64,000 nt of DNA from CAZKEW01 sp964580435 (GTDB lineage Bacteria > Acidobacteriota > Aminicenantia > Aminicenantales > UBA8522): positions 1-64,000 of the forward strand of contig CAZOKP010000001.1 in assembly GCA_964580435.1 (NCBI GenBank). The letters run 5' to 3'. A program made the translations under genes and the position numbers. Positions within the stretch are counted from its first letter, which is position 1. The number at the start of each line of letters is the position of its first letter. Below are positions 53,657 through 62,909 of this stretch, in pieces. Below the pieces are notes generated by a model. It was not told the origin of the DNA. It searched no databases and saw only the letters and a list, made by a program, of their open reading frames with translations.

Positions 53657-54676
53657 TTGTCGTTGGCCAATAATGTCTCGGCTGCAAACTCCGCGAATAA
53701 TCAGCAGAAATTACCTAAGAAACCGATGATGTTTGAACCGAAGCCATCCTGCCGTATTTCTGTTGTCACGCCTGTCTATGGCTGCCGGTCGGCTCTCCAC
53801 GAGCTTTTTCTGCGTTTGAAAACCACGCTTGAAACAATAACGCCGGATTTCGAAATCATCATGGTCAACGATGGCAGCCCCGACGGCGCCTGGGATACAA
53901 TTGTCGAGCTTGCCCAAGCTGATCGGAGGGTTAGAGGCATTAACCTTTCGCGAAATTTCGGACAGCACCATGCCATCACCGCGGGTTTGGATTATTGCCG
54001 AGGTGAATGGGTCGTAGTAATGGATTGCGATCTACAGGACCAGCCCGAGGAAGTGGAAAAACTCTACCATAAAGCCCTGGAGGGCTACGAGATCGTTTTC
54101 GGTCGACGGCTGACCCGGCACGATAACGTCTTGAAAAAGAGCCTTTCGAAAGTCTTTTATTCTTTTTTTAGCTATTTGACCGAAACAAAGCAGGACAGCT
54201 CGATCGCCAACTTTGGCATTTATCATCGAAAAGTGATTGATTCGGTATTGAAAATGCAGGATAGCCTGCGATATTTCCCCACCATGGTGCGTTGGGTCGG
54301 CTTCAGGAGCGCAGCCGTCGAAGTCGGCCATGCCAAGCGAAAATCAGGAAAAACAAGCTATAATCTTAGAAAATTGCTCCATTTGGCCGTTAATACCATA
54401 ATTAGCTTTTCCGAGAAACCTCTCAGATTAACCATTAAACTCGGGTTGTTTATATCATTTTTATCCCTGCTATTTGGCATCTATATTCTGTATCGATATT
54501 TCCATGGGGATATCCAGGTAATTGGTTGGCCGAGCGTGATCTTATCGCTTTGGTTCTTGGCAGGGGTTATCATTTTTATTCTAGGTATTGTCGGATTATA
54601 TATCGGCAAAACATTTGAGAAGGCCAAAAACCGGCCTCTCTATATTGTTAGCGAAAAAACAAATATCGATGAATAG
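53657..54676 (+). CDS. Glycosyltransferase family 2 with C-terminal membrane helices (ArnC/GtrB-like)
   Basis: The 339 residues have a GT-A domain (ISVVTPVYG, IIMVNDGSPDGAWD, INLSRNFGQHHAI, DXD in VMDCDLQDQPEEV) and two C-terminal transmembrane helices. This is the layout of enzymes loading a sugar onto undecaprenyl phosphate. The longest frame starts with TTG at 53657; ATG 53726, 23 codons later, is a serious alternative because neither has a good ribosome site and the extra residues are low-complexity. It overlaps the next gene by eight bases. Confidence 0.9.
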   Translation: MSLANNVSAANSANNQQKLPKKPMMFEPKPSCRISVVTPVYGCRSALHELFLRLKTTLETITPDFEIIMVNDGSPDGAWDTIVELAQADRRVRGINLSRNFGQHHAITAGLDYCRGEWVVVMDCDLQDQPEEVEKLYHKALEGYEIVFGRRLTRHDNVLKKSLSKVFYSFFSYLTETKQDSSIANFGIYHRKVIDSVLKMQDSLRYFPTMVRWVGFRSAAVEVGHAKRKSGKTSYNLRKLLHLAVNTIISFSEKPLRLTIKLGLFISFLSLLFGIYILYRYFHGDIQVIGWPSVILSLWFLAGVIIFILGIVGLYIGKTFEKAKNRPLYIVSEKTNIDE

Positions 54677-55394
54677 CCTATTGGAATTTTTGGGTTGGGA
54701 CACCAAATTTTTTGGCCATAAAATCGGAAAAATTGCTGCGGAAAATGGCATTTTGCCAGAGTTATTGAGGGAGTCCATCCAAGAGGCCAAACGGAACGGA
54801 TTTGAAATCGTCTACCTGATTCTTCCGCCTGACAACGAAGAGCTCAACGAGATCGCGTGCCGATTTTCGGCCAAACTTGTGGACAAACGAACGACTTTTT
54901 TCATCAAACTGGCTGGCGATCGGGTTTCTCCGGTGCATCCGAACGTCGTAACATATCAATCCAAAAAAGCGACAAAAGCGTTATTGGATTTATCCGTCCA
55001 GATCGGCGGCTATTCGCGCTTCAAGCAGGATGAAAGGTTTTCCCCGTCGGAATTTGATAGACTCTATAAGACATGGATGAGACGATCGGTGAAAAGAGAG
55101 TTGGCCAAGGAAGTTTTTGTCTTTGAGGAGCATGATTCCATAAAAGGAGTGATAACACTGGATATCAAAGGGAATACAGGTTGCATTGTCTTACTCGGGG
55201 TGGATGATGAGTGGCGCGGCCAAAACATAGGGTTCGAGCTCAACAATGCGTCCAAAAGATATTTTCTTGATCAGAACATCGCCAGGATAGAAGTCGTAAC
55301 GCAAGGCTCAAATATTCCCGCCTGTAACTTGTATCGGAAATGCGGGTTTGATATCTTAAATCGAAAGAACGTTTATCACCTCTGGCTCATATGA
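54669..55394 (+). CDS. GNAT acetyltransferase, WecD/RffC-like
   Basis: About 241 residues. The N-terminal part has FLGWDTKFFGHKIGKI, typical of dTDP-fucosamine acetyltransferase. The C-terminal GNAT core has LLGVDDEWRGQNIGFELNNA (acetyl-CoA loop) and IPACNLYRKCGF. The ATG at 54669 overlaps the GT2 stop; the longer frame from 54588 lies inside GT2 and is not credible. It is followed with a four-base overlap by a WecE-like aminotransferase, so together they could make an N-acetylated 4-amino-4,6-dideoxyhexose. Confidence 0.85.
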   Translation: MNSLLEFLGWDTKFFGHKIGKIAAENGILPELLRESIQEAKRNGFEIVYLILPPDNEELNEIACRFSAKLVDKRTTFFIKLAGDRVSPVHPNVVTYQSKKATKALLDLSVQIGGYSRFKQDERFSPSEFDRLYKTWMRRSVKRELAKEVFVFEEHDSIKGVITLDIKGNTGCIVLLGVDDEWRGQNIGFELNNASKRYFLDQNIARIEVVTQGSNIPACNLYRKCGFDILNRKNVYHLWLI

Positions 55395-56521
55395 TTCCTT
55401 TTAATAAACCATACTTAACAGGAAAAGAAGCGCACTACATGTATCAGGCTGTGTTCTCCGGCAAGATATCGGGCAATGGGATATTTACGGAAAAATGCCA
55501 AGATTTCTTTCGCAGGAGATACGGTTTTAGGATGTGTCTCCTCACGACAAGTTGCACAGATGCTCTAGAGATGGCCGCCTTGTTAATTGATACAAAAGAA
55601 GGAGATGAAATCATCATGCCCTCTTATACATTCGTCTCCACGGCTAATGCTTTCGTGCTGCGGGGTGCCAGGATTGTATTTGTGGACAGCGCTAAAGAAA
55701 ATCCAAATATGGACGTTCTGCAAATAGAGGCACTAATAACGCCACGTACAAAAGCGATCGTACCCGTGCATTATGCTGGAATCGCTTGCGACATGGGTAA
55801 AATCATGGAATTGGCCTCGAAATACGATCTGGTAATCGTGGAGGACGCAGCCCAAGCCATAGATAGTTATTATCAAGGACGGCCATTGGGCTCTATCGGT
55901 CATCTCGCCGCACTTTCATTTCATGAAACGAAGAACGTCATATCTGGTGAAGGCGGAATGCTGGCCGTCAATGACGCGCGGTATGAAAAGCGGGCGGAAA
56001 TCATCTGGGAGAAGGGAACGAATCGGGCTGCGTTTTGGCGGGGCGAGGTGGACAAGTACGGATGGGTCGATATCGGTTCTTCATTTTTGCCCTCTGAAAT
56101 TATCGCGGCTTTTCTCTATGCCCAGCTTGAAAACGTGGATGATATTCAGCAGAAGCGCAAGCAGCATTGGCAGCAATATTACGAAGGATTGAAACCCCTA
56201 GCAGCGCAAGGCTTGCTGAGACTTCCGGCCATTCCTTCCTATGCGACTAATAATAGCCATATATTCTATTTGGTCTGTCGCAATGGAAATGAACGCGATG
56301 GATTGCTTAGCTACCTGAAGCAAAATGGGATTCTGGCAGTCTTCCACTATTTGTCGCTGCACAAAAGCCCGTTTTACGCTGCGAAGCATGATGGAAGAGA
56401 AATTCCCCTCAGCGACCTTTACTCAGATTGCCTTGTTCGCTTGCCCCTATTTTATGAGCTTTCGCCTGAGAACATAAAGATAATTATTGAAATGATCTAT
56501 CGATTTTATGAAACTCTTTAG
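55391..56521 (+). CDS. wecE: dTDP-4-amino-4,6-dideoxyhexose transaminase (WecE/FdtB-like, DegT family)
   Basis: The 376-residue PLP-dependent sugar aminotransferase carries MPSYTFVSTANAFVLRGA, VEDAAQAIDSYYQG and the Schiff-base lysine in SFHETKNVISGEGGM. HETKN is the version characteristic of WecE/RffA. It aminates the 4-keto sugar, and the adjacent WecD-like protein would then acetylate it. Its start overlaps the acetyltransferase stop by four bases. Assignment to Fuc4N rather than another 4-amino sugar is inference. Confidence 0.9.
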   Translation: MIPFNKPYLTGKEAHYMYQAVFSGKISGNGIFTEKCQDFFRRRYGFRMCLLTTSCTDALEMAALLIDTKEGDEIIMPSYTFVSTANAFVLRGARIVFVDSAKENPNMDVLQIEALITPRTKAIVPVHYAGIACDMGKIMELASKYDLVIVEDAAQAIDSYYQGRPLGSIGHLAALSFHETKNVISGEGGMLAVNDARYEKRAEIIWEKGTNRAAFWRGEVDKYGWVDIGSSFLPSEIIAAFLYAQLENVDDIQQKRKQHWQQYYEGLKPLAAQGLLRLPAIPSYATNNSHIFYLVCRNGNERDGLLSYLKQNGILAVFHYLSLHKSPFYAAKHDGREIPLSDLYSDCLVRLPLFYELSPENIKIIIEMIYRFYETL

Positions 56522-56616
56522 ACGCTGCGCTCATTCTGCCTAATACCGATTTTTCAATAATCGAAAGACCTGACGAGTTCCTAGGATATTTTGTGTCTGT
56601 TCCTAGGTCTCTGCAG

Positions 56617-59600
56617 TCAAGAATTCTCCTGGTAATTATGCCCAGGATGAATGCGTTTATCCATATTGTCTCTTTTTTTAGGTATATCCTTCTTCTTTAA
56701 AAGCATGCCAGTCTGAACTGTGGCATTTTTCAGGTCGTCCACTGTATTAATAATTGACAGAAGGCGGGGATTATTAATGTCTCCGATGACTCTAAATACA
56801 AGAGTTAGCAATATTCCGGATAACAAACCTGTTTTCTTTACGATGTTGTATCCCCCTACTCTTAAAGCGCCATTCGCTATGTGGTTTACACCAACTTGCT
56901 CAAAATCTTTGGAAAGCCCTATTCCTTCAGTTCTAATAAACTCTAATGTTTCTGAGGGATAAATAAGATCAAATCCAAAAGAATTTATTTTAGTTCGGCT
57001 GTCAATGAGAACAGGCACAACGATCTCTCTGTCTCGTTGCCCTTGAATATCATTCAAGATGAGGCGAATTCCTGAGGTCTTTCTGATCTGAGAGACGATA
57101 TTTTCAGCTCTTGATTTTCCTGAGCAGTCACAGGGAAATCCGATACTTCCCAAATATATTTTGAAGATAGCTTGGGCATCTGCTGGTGTTATGTTGGGGT
57201 GAGACTTTGTCCCATCGCAGTTGACGTCAGCATTCTCTCTTTGACATTCAGTTGGATTTGAGATCCTCCCAAGATATATCTCAAAGGCCTCCTGAGCATC
57301 TCCAGGAGTGATCGCCAAATTACCATTCACATCACCACATCTTGTGCAGAAGTGGGCCACGATTGATTTGTTTCCATCCATAAGAATGGGAATTTTTTGA
57401 TCGTAGAGTTTTGCCGTGTTTGCGTCACCACTCCAATTGGCGAACCTATAATCTAGATGGGGAATGGCCTCAATTTGAACTGTGCTTCCAATTGAGTAGG
57501 AATGATTTCCGGGGGAAGGATCGGTGGTCCCCCCCTGGTCAGGAGCAGGCGCTCCTGTTTCGGAAGAGAGTAAGAGGTTATAAGACGTAATAGTCACAGA
57601 GACAGTGATATTCACAGTGGCGTTGGCATTTGTAGAATTTTTATCAGTAACTGTAAGAGTTGCAGTGAAATTTCCGGTCGCGGTATAAGCATGCGATGGG
57701 TTCTGGGAAGTAGAGGCGCTGCCGTCCCCAAAGTTCCAGCTATATGAATAGGGGGGAGTGCCGCCTGTAGCGCTTCCTGTAAAATTAACTGTAAGAGGAG
57801 GTTGTCCAGAATTCGGATTTGCTGAAGCCGATACAACGAGTTGAGAAGAAGCTGAGGTAACGCTTATAGCAATAGATCTTCTATTCGTTGTGTTCTGGTT
57901 ATCTGTCACTGTTAAAGTTGCCGTATAGCTGCCAGCAGAATTGTAAGTATGGGAAGGATTCTGAGTTGATGAGGATTGGCCATCACCGAAATTCCAACTA
58001 TAGGAATTAGGAGGCGTGCCTCCGCTTGCGCTCCCGATAAAATTAACGACCAAAGGAGCCGTGCCCGAACTGGGCGACCCAGAGGCGTCGGCCATAAGGG
58101 GCTGAGAGCCTGTGTATTCACGGGCTCCGATATCAGGGGCATACCCGGAGTAGGCAAACGCAACTCCATTGCCTTGAGCCCAGGAGACAGTTTGATTGAC
58201 GGTGATTGTATTAGTGGCGTAATTAATATCGGTCACGGTAAGGGGAACAGATTGAGATTGGAGCTGGATGACCGAACCGGTGGTCAGCCCAAAGCCATCA
58301 TGGAACCACTTGGCATCAGCAACCCTGAATTGGTTGCCGCTTCCGGAGGAGGAAGTGATTGTCGTCAACCATGACCCAGCATTGATGCAGGGAGAATTAG
58401 GTTGAAGTGTTCGATCGCCATTTAATTTAGGATCTTGCCAGATACTGTTTTGCTCTTGACTAAAAATGGTTTGCCAGGAAGAAAAAGAGAAAGAGGACCC
58501 GTTCGCATAAAAATGTCCTGCCGGTGAATTGCTATGATCCCAAAAACAATTATAATTGTTATTACTGTGAGTGGAGGTGGGGGTGCAAACGCGATACTGA
58601 TGTATAAAACCAGGCTCCTGAGTCGAGGTAAAAATGCAATTTTTTATATTTACATAATCTGGGTTGGGGCCGCCTTCATTGTAGACATCTATGATATAGC
58701 TCGTGCTGGCAGGTCCGTGAATAAGCGTGTCGTTGCCAAAATAAACACGGGTGGTTCCGTTTCGGTCTAAGACTGCTCCGTTGGGAATGTTATATATAAT
58801 ACTATTTGTGATAACCATATGATCACAAGCGCCAAAAAACAAACCCTTGCTAATCCCATCATGGAAATAACAATTTTCTACGAAAACGTGTTCTTCGCTT
58901 CCATAAGAAAATTCTGCTATGCCTTCCCCCCCATTGCCATAGCTTTCACAGTTTCGCAAAATCACATAAGACCCGCCATCGGAGTCAAAGCCGTTTTCCC
59001 TCCACCCGTGCGCTACGCAATTGTAAAGATACATGTTTGGGCCGGGCTCAATCCCGGAGCCAGCCGTATGAATGGTGAACCCATCATTTGAGGCCGTCAA
59101 ATCATCAACCGCCGTGCAATTTGAAATTATACCGTTGGCCGCCTTATAATTTGGAGAACCATATATTACAAATGCCGCATTGCCCGGGTAAGAAACTGTG
59201 CAGCGGTCAATGGTAAATGTATCGGTTTGGTCGAAATAAATTCCACAGTTCCCCGCATACTCAACATCACAATATTCAACGTTGATCCTGTATCTAAACC
59301 CGCCACCCCCAGAGAAATAAATACTGGTATCAGTAGAATTCATAACATGAAAATTTCTTACCGTGACATCATGAATAAGGGAATCGGAGTATATGCACCT
59401 TCCACCGCTGACAATTGGCTTATTTCCTGTCGCGTAGGCATCGAAAATTATCGGATTTCCCATAGTGCCACTGCAGCGGATACTCAGGCTTGTATCACTC
59501 CAATTTTCGCCTCTTTCAAAAAGAATTCTATCTCCAGGTTGAAAGATAGCCATAGAGTTGTTGATTTTAGCGATGGTCCGCCAAGCGGTTGAGGAGGAAG

Positions 59601-59715
59601 TCCCGCCGTTAGAGTCGCTGCCGTGCGTAGCATCGACGTAATAGACTGTTCCCCAAAGAGATTGAAACATGATTATTTGAAGGGAAAAGATAAGACATCT
59701 GAGTTTCCTGCTCAT
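56617..59715 (-). CDS. Large secreted beta-helix / PKD / dockerin / cohesin-like protein, copy 2
   Basis: The 1032-residue paralogue of the protein at 41189-45505 has the same order: signal peptide, YYVDATHGSDSNGG opening, beta-helix region (to about 545), only two PKD domains (about 550-720), an InlB-like repeat (LDYRFANWSGD), a dockerin (DVNGNLAITPGDAQ, DVNCDGTKSHPN) and a cohesin-like C-terminus (VVPVLIDS, INSFGFDLIYPS). DNA identity to copy 1 is highest in the first 700 bp of the gene. Its promoter is at 59896-59924. Confidence 0.88.
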   Translation of the reverse strand: MSRKLRCLIFSLQIIMFQSLWGTVYYVDATHGSDSNGGTSSSTAWRTIAKINNSMAIFQPGDRILFERGENWSDTSLSIRCSGTMGNPIIFDAYATGNKPIVSGGRCIYSDSLIHDVTVRNFHVMNSTDTSIYFSGGGGFRYRINVEYCDVEYAGNCGIYFDQTDTFTIDRCTVSYPGNAAFVIYGSPNYKAANGIISNCTAVDDLTASNDGFTIHTAGSGIEPGPNMYLYNCVAHGWRENGFDSDGGSYVILRNCESYGNGGEGIAEFSYGSEEHVFVENCYFHDGISKGLFFGACDHMVITNSIIYNIPNGAVLDRNGTTRVYFGNDTLIHGPASTSYIIDVYNEGGPNPDYVNIKNCIFTSTQEPGFIHQYRVCTPTSTHSNNNYNCFWDHSNSPAGHFYANGSSFSFSSWQTIFSQEQNSIWQDPKLNGDRTLQPNSPCINAGSWLTTITSSSGSGNQFRVADAKWFHDGFGLTTGSVIQLQSQSVPLTVTDINYATNTITVNQTVSWAQGNGVAFAYSGYAPDIGAREYTGSQPLMADASGSPSSGTAPLVVNFIGSASGGTPPNSYSWNFGDGQSSSTQNPSHTYNSAGSYTATLTVTDNQNTTNRRSIAISVTSASSQLVVSASANPNSGQPPLTVNFTGSATGGTPPYSYSWNFGDGSASTSQNPSHAYTATGNFTATLTVTDKNSTNANATVNITVSVTITSYNLLLSSETGAPAPDQGGTTDPSPGNHSYSIGSTVQIEAIPHLDYRFANWSGDANTAKLYDQKIPILMDGNKSIVAHFCTRCGDVNGNLAITPGDAQEAFEIYLGRISNPTECQRENADVNCDGTKSHPNITPADAQAIFKIYLGSIGFPCDCSGKSRAENIVSQIRKTSGIRLILNDIQGQRDREIVVPVLIDSRTKINSFGFDLIYPSETLEFIRTEGIGLSKDFEQVGVNHIANGALRVGGYNIVKKTGLLSGILLTLVFRVIGDINNPRLLSIINTVDDLKNATVQTGMLLKKKDIPKKRDNMDKRIHPGHNYQENS

Positions 59716-59895
59716 ATCAGCTCTTCAAAAAAGAGGAATAGGCCCTGAGCCAAGGGTTTTCGGAAAAATCGTTCGCAGGCACAGAGCGCAAAAAAATCAA
59801 TTTTGTTTCTCAAAATCATGCTCCTCAGCAAGGACGGCGCTTCTAATTTTTACTAAAAAGTTCAAAGGTAAAAAACAAAACCCATCTGAATAAAG

Positions 59896-59924
59896 ATAGT
59901 ACGGACAAACTTTGTTTTTGTCAA
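59896..59924 (-). promoter_or_regulatory. Sigma70-like promoter for PKD/dockerin copy 2
   Basis: On the minus strand TTGACA (59919-59924), 17 bp, TACTAT (59896-59901). The leader to the ATG is about 175 nt. Confidence 0.6.
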
Positions 59925-60012
59925 AGATTATTTTGCTTGGAGTTCCCCCAAAATCTTATAGTTCAATATCATCACTCAAGAGGCAGCGCGACGTGGGACA
60001 TTCTGAATCATA

Positions 60013-60105
60013 AAAGACTTGGTCGGAAAGATTGACTATTTCGTCCAACACTCCGATGCTTGTACTCGACCTTTCGTCTGGACGGGCACCACCCCCTTTT
60101 TTAAT
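60013..60105 (+). pseudogene. IS630-type transposase C-terminal fragment
   Basis: The frame reads KDLVGKIDYFVQHSDACTRP then FVWTGTT. This resembles the end of IS630 transposases (the IxxFxxxYNxxxxPFxWT pattern). No other part of the gene remains. Confidence 0.5.
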
Positions 60106-60215
60106 TTGAGCGTCCAAGCTTTTGCACGAAAATACCCTCTAAAAGCTCGAGTTCCCGCACCCGGAAGAAATCCTGACTCCCTCTCCCCTTGTTTTTATCG
60201 TTAAACAGGAGCATG

Positions 60216-60236
60216 GGGGGCGAGTTCATCGCCCCC
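60216..60236. terminator. Perfect 8-bp hairpin downstream of the GT87 gene
   Basis: GGGGGCGA and TCGCCCCC flank a five-base loop. It lies about 65 bp past the GT87 stop on the minus strand. No T-run follows directly, so intrinsic termination is uncertain; it may only stabilise transcript ends. Confidence 0.35.
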
Positions 60237-60298
60237 GTGGATCCTTAGGACGCTTTTTTCAAAATGCTCGGCCTTATTTTAGCAGGCGATCGCCTCGA

Positions 60299-61552
60299 TC
60301 ACGTCGATCGGTCGCTCCATAACTCTCTTTTTGAATGGAGCCAGGCGGCCAGCAAGAACAGGGTTACCACTCCGTACGTTTTTAATCCGCTTAACAAGCT
60401 TGGCAGACCAGATGCCACCGCCGGGACGTGCTTGAAAGTGTATTTCAGTCCCACAAGCAGGAACGCGACGGCGAACGCCGCGAAGGCCGTCTTCTGTCGG
60501 CAATGCAGCAGCGCCGCCCACGCAAAGATCAGCGGGATAAACAACAAGACGTAATGGTGCTCGTGTACCAGGATGAATATGATGGACGGCGTCATGGACA
60601 CCAGGCCGAATTCAAGCAGGAATTTTCCGTTTATGCCTCCGAACCGGTGCCGGGAAACATATGCGGTGCAGGCAAGGATCCCGGCGGAACACGCTCCTGC
60701 CAGCAGCCTGCCAATTACCTGCAAGACGGGGATCGGGGCCGCGCTGAAAACTCGATGGAACAGCGCGGGCAGCGAATAATTCGTGACCGAGGAAAGATCG
60801 CCGACGCTCGTCCGGAAAAACCCTCGCAGTCCGGAGGTCCAGTAATACAGCTCTATCGGTGCGCCGTTGACACAGACCGAGAGCGCCTGCAGCACCGCCA
60901 TCGTCGCCGCGGCACAGGCCATGAGCCGGAAACGCCGTTTCCAGAGAAAGAAAAGAAGAATGAGCGCGAGATGGGGCTTGATGAGGACGCCCACGGCAAA
61001 AGCGGCCCCAGCGAGCCCCTGCTTATTCCTGTCAATCAGGTAAAGGCCGAGCGCGAAGGAGAACAGGATGAAAAGGTTGACCTGACCGAGAATCAGGGTC
61101 GCCAAGAGAGGCTGGAACGACGTGACAAGGAACAGGATGCTGCCGGTGAAAAACAGTTTGTCGTTTACCTTCATGTGGCGGACCGCCAGAGAAATGAGCA
61201 TGGCAACCGACACCGTCAGCAGGAGGTTATTCAGCAGCAGCCATAGCAGTGCCGCGGTCCGGTACCCGAAGAAAGTGATGCTTCTAAACAGAAGGAAAAA
61301 AACGGGCGGATGAAAGCTGGGATGCACGAACGGCGGCATGGCGAATTGAGCGCGCAGGACCTCGAGCGTCTGCTCATTGAGCGTGTATATCGGGTAATGC
61401 AGGCGCAGCGCCTTCGCGTAAAAATAGTAGTTGCCGAAATCGATGTATTCGCTGGACACCGCCGTCCGGGCCGCCTCGTGGACGTAGGTCAGCAGGCAAA
61501 ACGCGATAACCAGAATTAAAAAGGACCTGAAGGCGAGACTGCGGTCGTTCAT
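60299..61552 (-). CDS. GT87 (DUF2029) polyprenyl-phosphate-dependent mannosyltransferase-like membrane protein
   Basis: The 417 residues have about ten transmembrane helices. DFGNYYFYAKALR lies in the first outer loop with an acidic residue suited to GT-C catalysis. GQVNLFILFSFALGLYL and GVLIKPHLALILL are hallmark segments of DUF2029/GT87 proteins. It would add a hexose from a polyprenyl carrier outside the membrane. It starts 13 bp after the stop of the broken aminotransferase gene, and its GC content is high relative to 39-49 kb. Confidence 0.85.
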   Translation of the reverse strand: MNDRSLAFRSFLILVIAFCLLTYVHEAARTAVSSEYIDFGNYYFYAKALRLHYPIYTLNEQTLEVLRAQFAMPPFVHPSFHPPVFFLLFRSITFFGYRTAALLWLLLNNLLLTVSVAMLISLAVRHMKVNDKLFFTGSILFLVTSFQPLLATLILGQVNLFILFSFALGLYLIDRNKQGLAGAAFAVGVLIKPHLALILLFFLWKRRFRLMACAAATMAVLQALSVCVNGAPIELYYWTSGLRGFFRTSVGDLSSVTNYSLPALFHRVFSAAPIPVLQVIGRLLAGACSAGILACTAYVSRHRFGGINGKFLLEFGLVSMTPSIIFILVHEHHYVLLFIPLIFAWAALLHCRQKTAFAAFAVAFLLVGLKYTFKHVPAVASGLPSLLSGLKTYGVVTLFLLAAWLHSKRELWSDRST

Positions 61553-61565
61553 CGCGCGTGCTCCT

Positions 61566-62523
61566 TTATGAGGCAGTAACCATATCGATCACATCCTGCA
61601 CGTCCCCGTCTGTCAGTTTCGGGGAAAGCCTCAGGGGAACCGTCCGCTCCGAGTCCCACTCCCCGCAGGGAAAATCTCCGGCCGCGTATCCATATTTCTG
61701 CCGGTAATACGGATGAAGGTGCAAGGACGATGCAGTGCACTCCCACGCCGATCCCCAGGCGCGTCATCTCGTCAAGGAACGCGTCCCGGGTAATGGACAG
61801 CTTATCAAGATCGAGCAGCAGAGTAAACAGGTAATAGGCATGTCGGGTATCCGGTTCCGGGGGCGGCGGTACCGTCACCGGCAGTCCGCAGAATGCCCGT
61901 GAGTAAGGCTCGCAGATATCCCGCCGCCGCTGCCAGTACGCGTCCATCCGCGGCAGCTGGTTGATCTCCAGCGCCGCCCGAAGGTCGGTCATATTATACT
62001 TGTGCCAGGCGTCGGCGACGTGGTAATGCTTATAGCCTTCGTCGGAAAACCGCTACCACGCGTCCTCGGTCATCCCGTGCAACGCCAGGGTCTTGATCCT
62101 CTCTTCATGCCGCAGCTCACCGGCGATGACCATGCCGCCTTCGCCCGTGGTGATGTTCTTGGTGACGTAGAAGCTTAAGCAGCCCATCGCGCTGAAGGCC
62201 CCCGCTTTCCTGCCGTGATATTCCGATTCGATCGCGTGCGCGCTATCCTCGGCAATGGCAAGCCCGCGCGACGAAGCAATCCCGCGCAGCTCGTTCATCG
62301 CGCACGGCCTGCCGGCGAAGTGGACTGGCATTATGGCCCTTGTCCTGGGACTGATCTTTGTCTCGACATCTCGGGGATCGATGGTCAGGGTGGAACGGCC
62401 GCAATCCGCGAAGACAGGGCGCTCGCCGCAGTGGATGACGGCGTTGGCGGCCGCGCTGGAATTAAACGAGATGGCAGCCTGGGCCTCTTTGGATGCCCCG
62501 AACATCTCTTCGAACTTACGCAC
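61566..62523 (-). pseudogene. DegT/DnrJ/EryC1 sugar aminotransferase pseudogene
   Basis: Minus-strand frame 62523 to 62053 carries VRKFEEMFGAS, IAEDSAHAIESEYHGRKAG and the lysine motif YVTKNITTGEGGM. A TAG at 62050-62052 interrupts, then the same frame resumes with FSDEGYKHYHVADAWHKYN and AALEINQLPRMDAYWQRRRD. Near 61720 the frame shifts; the correct C-terminus (HPYYRQKYGYAAGDFPCGEW) runs in another frame to a TAA at 61566. The first 30-40 residues are missing, and about 30 residues are deleted after AISFNS. Four independent lesions make it non-functional. Confidence 0.88.
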
Positions 62524-62909
62524 GACTTTTTATCATGATGATGTGATGCACCACCTTGGGCAGCCGGTAGGCTCCCCGTTGGAAAATCTTTTTATCAGGA
62601 GGTGCACAAATAAATTATGTCGGTATTGACCATCATCGTCAACACCCGCAAATCGCCTTGCGGGATAAGAGAGGCGAGGATGAAGGGTGCACTTCTCAAG
62701 ACGTTTCGTCACCTTCAGGAGCGCGTCGGCGAGACGAACACTTTGGTCGAAGACTTGTATATAAGAAGATGCCCTCGGCATAAAATGAAAATGAATATGA
62801 TTATAATCGGCCGCCTTCGGCAAATTCCTAACGGGCCTTGCGTAGCATCATCGGAGAAGGAATATTCTTTGCCATTTCTTTTATGTTTTTCTGAATAAAC
62901 CTATTCGTA
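62524..62909. other. Region without recognisable genes
   Basis: Open frames of up to 96 codons exist on both strands, but none has a ribosome site plus family-like sequence. It probably contains decayed coding DNA next to the aminotransferase pseudogene. Confidence 0.35.

Larger units (their letters stand above)
59716..60298. other. Gene-poor region with promoter, transposase scrap and hairpin
   Basis: This 583-bp spacer holds the promoter of the copy 2 gene, an IS630-type fragment (60013-60105) and an inverted repeat (60216-60236). I see nothing else I can support. Confidence 0.5.

Noticed and set aside
62617..62898. 94-codon plus-strand frame
   Set aside because: No ribosome site, odd composition and no family-like motif; probably decayed DNA.
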